Positions 33,829 to 44,562 of a stretch of DNA of 64,000 nucleotides are shown here, piece by piece. Origin of the DNA: Roseburia sp. 831b. Its GTDB lineage: Bacteria; Bacillota; Clostridia; Lachnospirales; Lachnospiraceae. The stretch spans positions 2,352,001-2,416,000 of the forward strand of contig NZ_CP135162.1 of the NCBI RefSeq assembly GCF_001940165.2, written 5' to 3'. Numbering within the stretch: the stretch's first letter is position 1; each line of letters opens with the position of its first letter. A model generated the notes under the pieces. It saw nothing but the letters and a program-made list of their open reading frames with translations. It was not told where the DNA came from and made no database searches. Position numbers and translations under genes: made by a program.

Positions 33829-34704
33829 TTACTTTCCTCTCATTGCATCTTTCCCGATGTCACGATGTTCAATCTTAAGTCCATATTCTTTCTTTTTCTT
33901 CAATCGTTTGTACAGCTCATTGGCTAACGTTACCGAACGATGCTTGCCTCCGGTACAGCCGATTGCAATGACCAGCTGATTCTTGCCCTCGGTGATATAA
34001 TTCGGCAGTAAAAAGTTAATCATATCTTCTAATTTATCTAAAAACTCATGTGCTTCCTTAAATTGAAGTACATAGTCCTGAATTTCTTTGTCATTTCCAT
34101 TTTTTGCACGGAGTCCCTCTACATAATAAGGGTTTGGCAAAAAACGGACATCGAATACCAAATCGGCATCTGCCGGTATTCCATACTTAAAACCAAATGA
34201 GAGGACGGTGATAAACAGGTTCTTGTAGTCCTGCTGTAACACAAAAATCTTCTCAAGTTCAGCCTTTAGCTCCCTTGTCAGAAGCTGGCTGGTATCTATA
34301 ATATAATTCGCACGTTTTTTCAAAAAATCAAGACGTTCCCGCTCTAAGGCAATTCCTTTGTCAACGCGCTCGCTTCCTGCTAATGGATGACTTCTTCTTG
34401 TCTCCTTGTAACGTTTTACCAGAACGGAATCCTCTGCATCCAAGAATAAAATGTCACAGGAATCTCCCTTTGCTTCAATCCGGTCCAGCACATCGCGAAG
34501 TTCATCTAAAGACTGTCCGCTTCTGATGTCGATTCCGACTGCAACCTTTTGCAATTCTGCATTTGACGCATCCGACAATTCTACAAACTTCTCTACCAAT
34601 GGAATCGGAAGATTATCCACACAATAAAATCCGATATCCTCCATCATTTTTAATGCTGTACTTTTTCCTGCTCCGGACATTCCGGTCAATATTACAAATT
34701 TCAT
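33829..34704 (-). CDS. rapZ: RNase adapter / nucleotide-binding protein RapZ
   Basis: 291-residue P-loop protein (YvcJ/RapZ). Walker A GMSGAGKST at residues 8-16, DDxxFLDAEDSVL-type Walker B region (ILFLDAEDSVLVKRY), and the C-terminal GCTGGKHRSVTLAN that binds the signal metabolite. In E. coli RapZ senses glucosamine-6-phosphate and guides RNase E to GlmZ; in Firmicutes its target is unclear, although it is linked to competence and wall metabolism. It lies between murB and whiA in a tight operon. Confidence 0.94.
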   Translation of the reverse strand: MKFVILTGMSGAGKSTALKMMEDIGFYCVDNLPIPLVEKFVELSDASNAELQKVAVGIDIRSGQSLDELRDVLDRIEAKGDSCDILFLDAEDSVLVKRYKETRRSHPLAGSERVDKGIALERERLDFLKKRANYIIDTSQLLTRELKAELEKIFVLQQDYKNLFITVLSFGFKYGIPADADLVFDVRFLPNPYYVEGLRAKNGNDKEIQDYVLQFKEAHEFLDKLEDMINFLLPNYITEGKNQLVIAIGCTGGKHRSVTLANELYKRLKKKKEYGLKIEHRDIGKDAMRGK

Positions 34705-34717
34705 GTTTCCTCATCCT

Positions 34718-35626
34718 TTAAAATTCGCCAATCATTTTCACTTCTGGCTCTAACACAACACCATACTGTTCCTTTACTTTATCTGATACATCCTGCATCA
34801 GCTGTTTGATATCTGCCGCAGTTGCATCCCCAATATTTACCACAAATCCTGCATGTTTCTCAGAAACCTGTGCTCCACCAACGGTATAGCCTTTTAACCC
34901 TGCATCCATAATAAGCTTTCCTGCAAAATAACCCTCCGGGCGTTTGAAGGTACTTCCTGCACTCGGGTAATTGAGTGGCTGTTTCTCTGCTCTTCTATTC
35001 CGGTAATCTTCCATCGTATCACGAATCTGCTGCATATCGCCGCGCTCTAGACAAAGTGTTGCCTCTGTCACAATATAACCATGCTCTGGAATACAGCTAT
35101 GACGATAGGACAAATCCAGTTCCTGCAATGACAGGACATGTTCTTTGCCATCTAAATCAAGAACCTTGACACTCTCAATGATATCTTTCATCTCGCCGCC
35201 ATAGGCACCTGCGTTCATGACAACAGCTCCACCAACACTTCCCGGAATTCCTGCTGCAAACTCCATTCCGGTAAGAGAATGTTCTGCTGCTGCATTTGCT
35301 GCCTTTGCCAGCATGGTTCCGGCACCCACTGTCATGTGCGCTCCGTCAAAGCTGATTTCTTCTGCCGGCTTTCCGCAGACAATGACGACACCACGAATTC
35401 CTTTATCGCCTACCAAAAGATTGCTGCCATTTCCAATTACGGTATATGGCATTTGATGAAGTTTACATAATTTTATCACACTTGGAAGCTGAACCAGGTC
35501 TGGAGTGACCAGCAAATCTGCCGATCCTCCAACTCGGAATGTGGTATGCAGCTTCATCGGCTCCTGCTCCTTCCACTGCTCCTCATTCAATATTGTCTTT
35601 AATGCTTCTAAAAACTGCTGGTTCAT
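34718..35626 (-). CDS. murB: UDP-N-acetylmuramate dehydrogenase
   Basis: 302-residue flavoenzyme that reduces UDP-N-acetylglucosamine enolpyruvate to UDP-MurNAc in cytoplasmic peptidoglycan synthesis. FAD-binding motifs: VIGNGSNLLVGDKG near 62 and GIPGSVGGAVVMNAGAYGGE near 125; the catalytic Ser is in PSAGSTFKRP near 230. The sequence is the short type II form found in Firmicutes. It begins ten bases after the aminopeptidase gene and ends 13 bases before rapZ. Confidence 0.95.
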   Translation of the reverse strand: MNQQFLEALKTILNEEQWKEQEPMKLHTTFRVGGSADLLVTPDLVQLPSVIKLCKLHQMPYTVIGNGSNLLVGDKGIRGVVIVCGKPAEEISFDGAHMTVGAGTMLAKAANAAAEHSLTGMEFAAGIPGSVGGAVVMNAGAYGGEMKDIIESVKVLDLDGKEHVLSLQELDLSYRHSCIPEHGYIVTEATLCLERGDMQQIRDTMEDYRNRRAEKQPLNYPSAGSTFKRPEGYFAGKLIMDAGLKGYTVGGAQVSEKHAGFVVNIGDATAADIKQLMQDVSDKVKEQYGVVLEPEVKMIGEF

Positions 35627-35636
35627 TTCTGCTCCT

Positions 35637-37028
35637 TTATGCCTCTTTTAAGAACACTTTGTATCCTAAAAGTGCTTCATATAAATCTACTTTGCTGATG
35701 ATTTCCCATGGTGCATGCATGTTCAATACAGCAACACCACTGTCAATAACATTCATGCCGTAATTTGCAAGAATGTAAGCGATGGTTCCACCGCCGCCCT
35801 GGTCTACTTTACCAAGTTCTGCGGTCTGGAAATAAACTTCATTTGTATCCATCATATTACGAAGCTTTCCTACATATTCTGCATTTGCATCATTGGAACC
35901 TGATTTTCCTCTTGCACCTGTATATTTGTTGAATACAAGACCTCTTCCAAAATATGCTGCATTACGTTTTTCCATAACAGCTGGATAGTTTGGATCAAAT
36001 GCTGCTGATACGTCAGAAGATAATACCTTAGAATTGCGGAGTGCTCTTCTTAAGGCAATTCCGGAATATTTTCCGGTTGCATTCAATACTTCTGCCACAC
36101 AGTCCTCGAAGAAATGAGACTGCATACCGGATGCTCCGACACTTCCGATTTCTTCTTTATCTACGAGCAGGCATACGCTTGTATACTCTGGATTCTCTGT
36201 CTGAACTGTTGCAACGAAAGATGGGTATGCGCATACTCTGTCGTCATGACCATATCCCATAATCATGCTTCTGTCTAAGCCATAATCTCTTGCTTCTCCG
36301 GCTGGTACCACCTCAATCTCAGCAGAAAGGAAATCTTCTTCTTCGAAGCCATATTCTTTTTCAATGATGCTTAAGATGTTGGCTTTTACTTTCTCTTTGA
36401 CATCTTCTTTGTCTTCTGATGTTGGAATGCTTCCGATTAAGAGGTCTAAGTTCTCACCTTCGATTACTTTTGCACCTTTTTTATCTAACTGATCTGCTGC
36501 AAGATGAATCAACAAATCGCTGACACCTAAAACAGGATCACCCGGTTTATCACCGATATTTACCGTTACCACAGTTCCGTCTTTCTTTGCAACGACACCG
36601 TGAAGTGCAAGTGGAAGTGTTACCCACTGGTATTTCTTTACACCACCATAGTAGTGTGTATCTAACATACAAAGGTCTGTGTCCTCATACATTGGATTCT
36701 GTTTTAAATCCATACGAGGGGAATCGATATGAGCTCCTAAGATGTTCATACCTTCTTCTAAGTCTTTTTTTCCTAATACGAAAAGTGCAAGACCTTTTCC
36801 CATATTATTTGCATATACTTTATCACCGGCTTTTAAGCTTAACTTTTTGTCCATGACTTCTTTTAAGTCAACAAATCCGGCTTCCTTTGCCACTTTCTCT
36901 AATGCAGTAACACATTCGCGCTCTGTCTTACAGTTTGAAATAAACTGTCTGTACTCCTCTGCGAACTGAAAAACTGCTTCTCTTTTTGTTCCTTCCGGGT
37001 ATTTCTCCCATGCATTTTTTCTTTCCAT
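35637..37028 (-). CDS. M18 family aminopeptidase
   Basis: 463-residue cytoplasmic zinc aminopeptidase of the M18 family (aspartyl aminopeptidase/aminopeptidase I). Metal-site motifs are GAHIDSPRMD near residue 96, LVDKEEIGSVGASG near 290 and the C-terminal HAPWEIISKVDLYE. It removes N-terminal residues, often acidic or hydrophobic, from peptides. It is embedded between hprK and murB, so expression is tied to core metabolism; no specific link to neighbours is known. Confidence 0.92.
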   Translation of the reverse strand: MERKNAWEKYPEGTKREAVFQFAEEYRQFISNCKTERECVTALEKVAKEAGFVDLKEVMDKKLSLKAGDKVYANNMGKGLALFVLGKKDLEEGMNILGAHIDSPRMDLKQNPMYEDTDLCMLDTHYYGGVKKYQWVTLPLALHGVVAKKDGTVVTVNIGDKPGDPVLGVSDLLIHLAADQLDKKGAKVIEGENLDLLIGSIPTSEDKEDVKEKVKANILSIIEKEYGFEEEDFLSAEIEVVPAGEARDYGLDRSMIMGYGHDDRVCAYPSFVATVQTENPEYTSVCLLVDKEEIGSVGASGMQSHFFEDCVAEVLNATGKYSGIALRRALRNSKVLSSDVSAAFDPNYPAVMEKRNAAYFGRGLVFNKYTGARGKSGSNDANAEYVGKLRNMMDTNEVYFQTAELGKVDQGGGGTIAYILANYGMNVIDSGVAVLNMHAPWEIISKVDLYEALLGYKVFLKEA

Positions 37029-37083
37029 TTGACTTATGCTCCAATTTCTAAGTTATTTTAAGATCAGCATTTGCTGTTGTCTT

Positions 37084-38025
37084 CTATTCGTCATCCTCGT
37101 CGTTTCCTTTTGTCAGGTTCTCCTGCACACGACGGTATAATTCCTGGGCTGCGTTGTAACCCATCTTCTTTTGTCTGTGGTTAACGGCTGCTGCCTCACA
37201 GATGACAGCCAGGTTACGGCCAGGACGAATCGGAAGTGAATGGCAAACGACTTTGTTGCCAAGGAATTCTGTATATTCTTCCTCTAAACCAAGACGGTCA
37301 TATTCATTCTCTTTCTTCCAGTCTTCCAGTTTGATGACAAGGTCAATCTGCTGTTTTTCCTTGACACATTCTACACCGAACAATGTCTTTACATCGATGA
37401 TTCCGATTCCTCGAAGTTCAATGAAATAACGTGTGATATCCGGTGATGTTCCAATCAATGTATGTTCGTTGATTTTACGAATCTCTACAACATCATCTGT
37501 TACAAGACGATGTCCTCTCTTTACTAACTCCAGTGCAGCTTCACTCTTACCGATGCCGCTTTCTCCCATAATCAAAAGTCCTTCACCATAAACATCGACC
37601 AGTACCCCGTGAATGGTGATACATGGAGCAAGCTGCTCACTCAATACATAAATCAGCTCTGCCATGAATTCGGAAGTACTTCTCTTGGTTCCAAGAATCG
37701 GAATATTACTTTCCATCGCAATTTTTAAGAAAAGTTCATCCGGCTGTAAATCCCTGCAAAAGAAAATACATGGGATATCATACGCCATGAACTGGCGATA
37801 AATTTCTTCTTTTCTTTTCTCGTCTAACTGCTGTAAATAAGTATACTCAACTGTACCGATGATCTGTGAACGTGACTGTTCAAAATGCTCAAAATAACCG
37901 CTTAACTGCAACGCAGGTCTGTTTACATCACTCAGCATGATGCGATGTCCCTTTAACTCCATATCAGGGAGATAATTCTTCAGATCCATGATCTGCATGA
38001 TTTTTGATACTGCTACACCATCCAT
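37084..38025 (-). CDS. hprK: HPr kinase/phosphorylase
   Basis: 313-residue bifunctional enzyme that phosphorylates HPr and Crh on Ser46 when glycolytic intermediates are high and removes the phosphate with inorganic phosphate, so controlling carbon catabolite repression. The P-loop GESGIGKSE is near residue 153; the HprK signature with RGIGIID and the C-terminal NLAVICEAAAVNHR follow. Five kilobases downstream on the same strand is a Crh-like substrate. It lies 108 bases after uvrC. Confidence 0.96.
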   Translation of the reverse strand: MDGVAVSKIMQIMDLKNYLPDMELKGHRIMLSDVNRPALQLSGYFEHFEQSRSQIIGTVEYTYLQQLDEKRKEEIYRQFMAYDIPCIFFCRDLQPDELFLKIAMESNIPILGTKRSTSEFMAELIYVLSEQLAPCITIHGVLVDVYGEGLLIMGESGIGKSEAALELVKRGHRLVTDDVVEIRKINEHTLIGTSPDITRYFIELRGIGIIDVKTLFGVECVKEKQQIDLVIKLEDWKKENEYDRLGLEEEYTEFLGNKVVCHSLPIRPGRNLAVICEAAAVNHRQKKMGYNAAQELYRRVQENLTKGNDEDDE

Positions 38026-38133
38026 ACCTTTTTCTCCATTCTCACCAAGTGTTTTCTGTAAAAACCACTCTGTTATTTGTCAAATCTTTTGTTCCCTTAG
38101 TTATGCCCATCATACCATAGAAACAAGATTTCT

Positions 38134-39993
38134 TCAACTGCGGAAGAACTGATAAACAGATTGTGCAGCCTGTTCATTCATCGATGGAGTATCCAGTAAA
38201 TCTTCCACTGTTGCAGACTTAATCGCATCCAAAGATTGATATTTTTTCATCAATGCTTTTCTCCTGGACGGGCCAATTCCCGGAATGTCATCCAGAATCG
38301 AATGTACCTGTGTCTTACTTCTTAACGAGCGGTGATATTCAATTGCAAAGCGATGCGCCTCATCCTGGACTCTTGTAATCAGCTTAAATCCTTCACTGTT
38401 CCGGTCAATCGGGATTTCTATGTTATGATAGTATAACCCGCGCGTCCGGTGATTATCATCCTTTACCATACCACATACTGGAATGTTAAGATGCAGTTCA
38501 TCCAAAACCTGGAGCGCAATGTTAACCTGTCCGCGTCCACCATCCATCATGATTAAATCCGGGAATCTGGTAAAACTTCCGAACTCCGCTGACATCTCCT
38601 TTTTCGCAAGTTCTTCCTGTTCTTTCATTCCATGTGTAAATCGTCTGGTCAAAACCTCATGCATCGATGCATAATCATCCGGTCCCGTAATCGTCTTTAA
38701 CTTGAACTTACGGTAATCGCTGCGTTTTGGCTTTCCTTTTTCGTAGACAATCATGGAACCTACGGTCTCAAATCCATTGATGTTTGAGATATCGAACGCC
38801 TCAATCCGCTGCAGTTCTTCCAGTTCCAAAAGATTCTGAATCTCTTTTAAAGCACCGATGGTTCTGCCTTCCTCACGGCGCATTTTTTCGCGGTCCTGAC
38901 TTAAAACCAGTTTCGCATTTTTTTCTGCAAGCTCTACTAACTTTTCTTTCATGCCCTTCTGAGGCACTTTTATCAAGACCTTGCTGCCTCTCTTCTGGGA
39001 TAACCATTCCGCCAAAACTTCCCGTTCCGCAAGATCCATCTGAAGCATAATCTCACGTGGGAAAAACGGAGTTCCGGAATAGAATTGCTTTATAAATGTA
39101 GTTAGAATCTGTTCCTTGGTATCATCCTCTCCTACTTTTACATAGAAGTGATCTCTGCCAATCAGCTTGCCATCGCGGATAAAAAAGACCTGCACAACCG
39201 CATCTCTGTCGTCTGCTGCAAGCGCAATAATATCTTTATCCTCCCCATCCGTGTGGGTAATCTTCTGTTTCTGTGCCACCTGTTTGACACTGTTTAACTG
39301 GTTTCGATACTCAATTGCTTTTTCAAATTCCATCTGCTCCGACGCTTCTAACATCTTCGTCTCAAGTTCGTTCATAATCGGCGCATAATTTCCATTTAAA
39401 AAGTCAATGACCTTATCCACATTTTTGCGGTATTCTTCTTTACTGATATACCCCTGACATGGTCCGGCGCACTGCTTGATATGGTAATTTAAACAAGGTC
39501 GTTCTTTTCCCATATCCCGTGGCAGTACCCTGTTACAGGTTCTTAAATGATAAAGTTTATTGACAAGTTCAATGGTTTCTTTTACTGCACCCGCGCTGGT
39601 GTAAGGGCCAAAATATCTGGATTTATCCCTCTTTTGCTGCCTGGAAAAAAGGACACGCGGAAAATCTTCTCCTACTGTCACCTTAATGTAAGGATAGGTT
39701 TTATCATCCCGCAGCATTGTATTGTATTTCGGGCGATGCTCCTTAATCAGGTTACATTCCAGGACAAGTGCCTCTAATTCGGAATCCGTTATAATGTATT
39801 CAAAGCGGGCAATCTGTTTTACCATCTGAGCCTTCTTAATCCCCTCATTATGGCTTGCCTGAAAGTATTGATGTACTCTCTTTGTCAGACTGACCGCTTT
39901 TCCAATATAAATAATTGCATCTTTATCATCATGCATAATATAAACTCCCGGTTGATCCGGGAGTTTTTTTAATTCTTCTTCTATATTAAACAT
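38134..39993 (-). CDS. uvrC: Excinuclease ABC subunit C
   Basis: 619-residue nucleotide-excision-repair nuclease. The N-terminal GIY-YIG domain (PGVYIMHDD...IIYIGKA, residues 15-35) makes the 3' incision, followed by a UvrB-contact (UVR) region near 205-240, the RNase H-like UvrC domain ([10 protein letters not shown] near 490) for the 5' incision, and a helix-hairpin-helix end ([14 protein letters not shown]). Its ATG shares one base with the ftsH stop (TAATG), showing translational coupling to ftsH. Confidence 0.96.
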   Translation of the reverse strand: MFNIEEELKKLPDQPGVYIMHDDKDAIIYIGKAVSLTKRVHQYFQASHNEGIKKAQMVKQIARFEYIITDSELEALVLECNLIKEHRPKYNTMLRDDKTYPYIKVTVGEDFPRVLFSRQQKRDKSRYFGPYTSAGAVKETIELVNKLYHLRTCNRVLPRDMGKERPCLNYHIKQCAGPCQGYISKEEYRKNVDKVIDFLNGNYAPIMNELETKMLEASEQMEFEKAIEYRNQLNSVKQVAQKQKITHTDGEDKDIIALAADDRDAVVQVFFIRDGKLIGRDHFYVKVGEDDTKEQILTTFIKQFYSGTPFFPREIMLQMDLAEREVLAEWLSQKRGSKVLIKVPQKGMKEKLVELAEKNAKLVLSQDREKMRREEGRTIGALKEIQNLLELEELQRIEAFDISNINGFETVGSMIVYEKGKPKRSDYRKFKLKTITGPDDYASMHEVLTRRFTHGMKEQEELAKKEMSAEFGSFTRFPDLIMMDGGRGQVNIALQVLDELHLNIPVCGMVKDDNHRTRGLYYHNIEIPIDRNSEGFKLITRVQDEAHRFAIEYHRSLRSKTQVHSILDDIPGIGPSRRKALMKKYQSLDAIKSATVEDLLDTPSMNEQAAQSVYQFFRS

Positions 39994-42083
39994 TATTCAC
40001 CATCGTTCTCATAGATTGAAGTCTGCTTTGTCATATTTGTATCATCTGTTACTGTCTGATCCACAAAGCTTCCTTTTGGAAGTTCGTCCTCAAACATTTC
40101 ATCAGAAAGATGTTCTTCTTTTGCATCTTTCTGTCCGTCATTGGAATCCTTCTTCTCCTCTTCCGGGTCTGGAATTCCTTTGACCTCACGGAAAAGCTTC
40201 ATGAACTCTTTTCCTGTAATTGTCTCATGCTCATACAGATATTCTGAAATCACATCTAATGCCTCACGGTTCTCTGTCAAAAGACGGGTTGCCTCATCAT
40301 AAGCATTGTTGATGATATGAAGTACTTCTCCATCAATCTGTGCTGCAGTATCCTCACCACAAATCAATCCGGCACGATTGTCCAGATATTGGTTCTCAAC
40401 GGTTGCAAGACACATCATACCAAATTTATCTGACATACCGTACTGTGTTACCATTGCACGTGCAATTGCGGTTGCATTCTCGATGTCGTTTGCAGCACCA
40501 CTTGTTGCGGAGTTGAATACCAGCATCTCTGCTGCTCGTCCTGCCATATAGGTTGCAATCTTCGCAAGAAGTTCATCCTTAGTCTGCAGGAACTTCTCTT
40601 CCTCAGGTGTCTGTAAGGTATATCCTAATGCTCCCATGGTTCTTGGAACAATCGTAATCTTCTGAACTGGTTCAGTGTTCTTCTGTAATGCTGTCACAAT
40701 TGCATGACCTACTTCATGGTAAGAAACAATCTTACGTTCCTTATCACTCATCACGCGGTCTTTCTTCTCTTTACCACCGACTGCCACAAGTTCAAATGCT
40801 TCAAACAAATCAGACTGGTTGACATATTTTCTTCCATTCTTTACCGCATTGATAGCTGCCTCATTGATCATATTGGCAAGGTCAGAACCTACAAGACCTG
40901 CTGTTGCAAGTGCGAGTGCATCCAAATCAACAGTCTCATCCATCATAACATCCTTGGAATGAACTTTTAAAGTCTCCAAACGTCCCTTCAAATCCGGCTT
41001 ATCTACGATAATTCGTCTGTCGAAACGTCCCGGACGAAGAAGTGCTTTATCCAATACTTCCGGTCTGTTTGTAGCTGCTAAAATCAAAAGTCCTTTCGAA
41101 CTGTCGAAACCATCCATCTCAGCCAGCAACTGGTTCAATGTCTGCTCACGCTCGTCATTGCCACCATATCTGGAATCACGGCTCTTACCAATCGCATCAA
41201 TCTCATCGATGAAAATAATACACGGCGCCTGTTTCTGTGCTTCCTTGAACAAATCACGCACACGGGATGCTCCTACACCGACAAACATCTCAACAAAATC
41301 AGAACCTGCCAGTGAAAAGAATGGCACTTTTGCCTCGCCGGCAACTGCTTTTGCAAGCAATGTCTTACCGGTACCAGGAGGTCCTACTAAAAGAGCTCCC
41401 TTCGGCAGCTTCGCACCAATCTCGCGATATTTCTTCGGGTTATGAAGGAAATCTACCACTTCCTGCAAGGACTCTTTTGCCTCATCCTGTCCCGCAACAT
41501 CCTTAAAGGTAACACCTGTCTGCTTTTCCACATAAACCTTCGCATTGCTCTTGCCAACGCCCATTGCACCGCCACCCATTTTTCTCATTAAGAAAAACAG
41601 AATGACCCATACAAGTGCTAACGGAATCAGGTAAGATAAAATGCTAATCAGCCAGCTTGATGTATTATCCGGTATTGTTCCATATACCTCAACGCCATAG
41701 GTAGATAAGGTATGATATAAGGTAGGGTCACTTACGATTCCACAGTAATAACTCTTCTGGGAAGTAACCGGGTAGAACAGGGATGTTATCTCATCCGACT
41801 GCGTCTTTTCATCCGAAACCGGTGTAATGTCAATCTCATAGTTGCCTATCTTAACAGACTTTACCTCTCCGTCTTTCACCATCTGGATAAACTCTGTGTA
41901 GGAAATCTCCTCCGAGCTCATCTGGGAATACCGGTTCGTCAAAAGGCTCATAATAAATAAAGCAACCAGCGAGATAAGAATAAAGATCATAATAGCCTGT
42001 CCATTCTTATTCCCCTTGTTACCGTTTTGATCATTTTGATTTCTATTGTTATTTATTTCGTTATTTGGTCCATTGTTGTCCAT
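39993..42083 (-). CDS. ftsH: ATP-dependent zinc metalloprotease FtsH
   Basis: 696-residue membrane AAA+ protease. Two membrane segments (about 28-48 and 140-162) flank an external domain; the AAA module has Walker A GPPGTGKT near 231 and the second region of homology [13 protein letters not shown]; the protease site is HEVGHA near 450. The C-terminus is a long acidic tail (about 640-696) without clear structure. FtsH degrades misfolded or unassembled membrane proteins and short-lived regulators. A promoter lies just upstream. Confidence 0.96.
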   Translation of the reverse strand: MDNNGPNNEINNNRNQNDQNGNKGNKNGQAIMIFILISLVALFIMSLLTNRYSQMSSEEISYTEFIQMVKDGEVKSVKIGNYEIDITPVSDEKTQSDEITSLFYPVTSQKSYYCGIVSDPTLYHTLSTYGVEVYGTIPDNTSSWLISILSYLIPLALVWVILFFLMRKMGGGAMGVGKSNAKVYVEKQTGVTFKDVAGQDEAKESLQEVVDFLHNPKKYREIGAKLPKGALLVGPPGTGKTLLAKAVAGEAKVPFFSLAGSDFVEMFVGVGASRVRDLFKEAQKQAPCIIFIDEIDAIGKSRDSRYGGNDEREQTLNQLLAEMDGFDSSKGLLILAATNRPEVLDKALLRPGRFDRRIIVDKPDLKGRLETLKVHSKDVMMDETVDLDALALATAGLVGSDLANMINEAAINAVKNGRKYVNQSDLFEAFELVAVGGKEKKDRVMSDKERKIVSYHEVGHAIVTALQKNTEPVQKITIVPRTMGALGYTLQTPEEEKFLQTKDELLAKIATYMAGRAAEMLVFNSATSGAANDIENATAIARAMVTQYGMSDKFGMMCLATVENQYLDNRAGLICGEDTAAQIDGEVLHIINNAYDEATRLLTENREALDVISEYLYEHETITGKEFMKLFREVKGIPDPEEEKKDSNDGQKDAKEEHLSDEMFEDELPKGSFVDQTVTDDTNMTKQTSIYENDGE

Positions 42084-42122
42084 ACGTCCATCCTTTGTAT
42101 CCTTTCCTTAAGAATCTTCTTT

Positions 42123-42151
42123 ATTATATTGAAAATATGCCCTAAAAGCAA
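42123..42151 (-). promoter_or_regulatory. Promoter of the ftsH-uvrC unit
   Basis: TTGCTT-N17-TATAAT on the minus strand, about 35 bases upstream of the ftsH ATG. Confidence 0.7.
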
Positions 42152-42203
42152 TATCTACTTCATGAACTTTTCGTTTCCTTTCTTAATATTTTATAAACAT
42201 TAA

Positions 42204-42517
42204 GATTCCGGTGTCAAAAGGCAGCTCACAAATTAGTCGCTGGTAAATTGCACAAAGACAAGACTTTTTTGTGACTTTGAGGGAACATTAGAAAATCTTA
42301 GTATGCCCCAAAATATCCAGTGATGTTCTGCCACGGACGGCAGAACAAGGCTTCACGAGCCGCGGATGGCTCGTTGAATGCCGGTCTCGTCACTCTGAAA
42401 TAATTTTCATCAGGCATACATAGAGTTTTCTTATGTTCACTCATCGGAACAAAATAGACTTGGCATTGTGCAATTTGCCAACAAGAAAACGGTAAGCTGC
42501 CTTTTGACACTGGAATC
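42204..42517. repeat. Family C foldback element, 314 bases
   Basis: Imperfect inverted repeat covering nearly its whole length. The outer 23 bases (GATTCCGGTGTCAAAAGGCA and following) pair with the other end with one mismatch, and inner blocks AAATTGCACAA, GAACATTAGAAAA and GTATGCC also pair. The apex has two hairpins, GTTCTGCC-ACGGAC-GGCAGAAC (42325-42346) and ACGAGCC-GCGGAT-GGCTCGT (about 42355-42374). There is no T-run at either end and no gene inside. Confidence 0.8.
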
Positions 42518-42582
42518 ACATAAAAAAATATATATCCAAAAAACTTTTTTCGATTTTACTGGATTTCTTGAAAATGTGGTAG

Positions 42583-42700
42583 TATAATACATTGGTTATT
42601 ATTTTAGGTTTTAAAATAATACGAAACGTTTTGCTAAAACAAGAAGGAAAATGCCTATCCCATTTTCCATTTATTGGTGCCGGTTTTCCGGCATTTTATG
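42583..42700 (+). promoter_or_regulatory. pyrG promoter and putative attenuator leader
   Basis: A TATAAT (42583-42588; weak -35) is followed by three hairpins, the last being TGCCGG-TTTT-CCGGCA with TTTT (42678-42697). The arm AAAATGCC (42649-42656) can instead pair with GGCATTTT (42690-42697), which would break the terminator. Looks like a terminator/antiterminator switch. Confidence 0.5.
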
Positions 42701-42742
42701 ATAACAATATAAACATTTCACTATTTAGAGGAGGATAACCCT

Positions 42743-44347
42743 ATGCCTGTAAAATACGTCTTTGTCACTGGCGGTGTTGTTTCCGGTCTTGGAAAAGGTA
42801 TCACTGCTGCTTCCCTTGGAAGATTGTTAAAAGCCCGTGGCTACAAAGTGACTATGCAGAAATTTGACCCTTATATCAACATTGACCCTGGAACCATGAA
42901 CCCGATTCAGCATGGTGAAGTTTTCGTGACCGATGACGGCGCTGAAACTGACCTTGACCTTGGACATTACGAGCGTTTTATCGATGAAAGTCTCACCAAA
43001 AATTCCAATGTCACAACCGGTAAAGTATACTGGTCCGTTTTACAGAAAGAACGTCGTGGCGATTACGGCGGTGGTACTGTCCAGGTAATTCCACATATTA
43101 CCAACGAAATCAAGAGTCGTTTCTATCGTAATTTCACTTCTGATGATACACATATCGCAATTATCGAGGTCGGTGGTACCGTCGGCGATATCGAAAGTCA
43201 GCCATTTTTAGAGGCAATCCGTCAGTTCCAGCACGAGGTTGGACGCGAAAATGCCATTTTAGTCCACGTAACTTTAATTCCTTATTTAAAAGCTTCCGGA
43301 GAATTGAAAACAAAACCAACGCAGGCTTCCGTAAAAGAACTTCAGGGAATGGGTATTCAGCCGGATATCATTGTATGTCGTTCCGAGCAGCCGCTTGACC
43401 AGGGACTCCGTGATAAAATTGCATTATTCTGTAACGTTCCAAGCGACCACGTTTTACAGAACCTTGATGTGGAATATTTATATGAAGCACCACTTGCAAT
43501 GGAAAAAGAAAATCTTGCAAAAGTTGCCTGTGAGTCTCTTCATTTAGCTTGCCCAGAACCAGATTTAAAAGACTGGGAAGCTATGGTAGATGCACTTCGC
43601 CATCCAAATAAGGAAGTAAAAATCGCACTTGTCGGAAAATATATTGCCTTACACGATGCTTACATCTCCGTTGTAGAAGCATTAAAGCACGGTGGAATCG
43701 CAGAGCATGCAACTGTAGATATCAAATGGATTGATGCAGAGACCTTGACTCCGGAAAATGCAGACGAGCTGTTAGGTGATGTTTCCGGTATCCTGGTTCC
43801 TGGTGGATTTGGTGTACGTGGTGTCGAAGGAAAAATTACTGCTGCAAAATATGCTCGTGAACATAAAGTTCCATATCTTGGACTTTGCCTTGGTATGCAG
43901 GTTTCCATCATTGAATTTGCTAGAAACGTCTGCGGACTTCACGATGCACACAGTATCGAATTAGATCCAAACACCACACATCCGGTTATCGCATTGATGC
44001 CTGATCAGAACGGTGTGGAAGATATCGGTGGAACTTTAAGACTTGGTTCTTATCCATGTGTCTTAGACAAGACTTCCAAGGCTTATGAAGTATACGGAAC
44101 GGATCATATTGAGGAAAGACATCGTCATCGTTACGAAGTAAACAATGATTTCCGTTCTACTTTAACCGAACATGGCATGAAGCTTTGCGGTACTTCCCCT
44201 GACGGAAGAATCATTGAAATGATTGAACTTCCAGATCATCCATGGTACATTGCAACACAGGCTCATCCAGAGTTAAAGTCCAGACCAAACAGACCTCATC
44301 CTTTGTTCCACGGTTTCGTAGAAGCTGCAACAAAGTGCAAACGATAA
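42743..44347 (+). CDS. pyrG: CTP synthase
   Basis: 534-residue enzyme that makes CTP from UTP, ATP and glutamine. The N-terminal synthetase domain starts [19 protein letters not shown]; the C-terminal class I glutamine amidotransferase has the nucleophile Cys in GLCLGMQ near 380 and the His-Glu pair in AHPE near 515. AGGAGG precedes the ATG. It is monocistronic with a family A repeat starting 13 bases after its stop and a strong terminator after that. Leader structure suggests attenuation by nucleotide supply, as known for pyrG in Bacillus by a different sequence. Confidence 0.97.
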   Translation: MPVKYVFVTGGVVSGLGKGITAASLGRLLKARGYKVTMQKFDPYINIDPGTMNPIQHGEVFVTDDGAETDLDLGHYERFIDESLTKNSNVTTGKVYWSVLQKERRGDYGGGTVQVIPHITNEIKSRFYRNFTSDDTHIAIIEVGGTVGDIESQPFLEAIRQFQHEVGRENAILVHVTLIPYLKASGELKTKPTQASVKELQGMGIQPDIIVCRSEQPLDQGLRDKIALFCNVPSDHVLQNLDVEYLYEAPLAMEKENLAKVACESLHLACPEPDLKDWEAMVDALRHPNKEVKIALVGKYIALHDAYISVVEALKHGGIAEHATVDIKWIDAETLTPENADELLGDVSGILVPGGFGVRGVEGKITAAKYAREHKVPYLGLCLGMQVSIIEFARNVCGLHDAHSIELDPNTTHPVIALMPDQNGVEDIGGTLRLGSYPCVLDKTSKAYEVYGTDHIEERHRHRYEVNNDFRSTLTEHGMKLCGTSPDGRIIEMIELPDHPWYIATQAHPELKSRPNRPHPLFHGFVEAATKCKR

Positions 44348-44359
44348 AAATAAAAATAA

Positions 44360-44490
44360 AAAAAGAATCCTGCTTGCAGGATTCTCCGCCTGCGGCGGGT
44401 CGCATTTGCGACATTGTTCAACTCCGCCGCAGTGCGATCCGTGCGGAGCATTTTTTATGTAATAGAAACGAAATTTTCTATTACATAAAA
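44360..44490 (+). repeat. Family A structured repeat, copy 2
   Basis: Core nearly identical to 9003-9096. Differences from copy 1 keep pairing: the first hairpin is CCTGC-TT-GCAGG where copy 1 has CCTGT-TT-ACAGG, and the last palindrome has AGAAA/TTTCT where copy 1 has AGGAAA/TTTCCT. Same strand as pyrG and directly in its 3' region. Confidence 0.8.
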
Positions 44491-44493
44491 AAG

Positions 44494-44556
44494 AAAAAGG
44501 CAGTTTCCTGCATCTTCTTTGTTTCCAAAGTATGTGCAGGGGAACTGCCTTTTTCT
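44494..44556 (+). terminator. Strong terminator downstream of pyrG
   Basis: GAAAAAGGCAGTTTCCTGCA paired with TGCAGGGGAACTGCCTTTTT around a loop of about 22 bases, ending in a T-run. T-runs on both strands. Confidence 0.85.
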
Positions 44557-44562
44557 CTTTCT

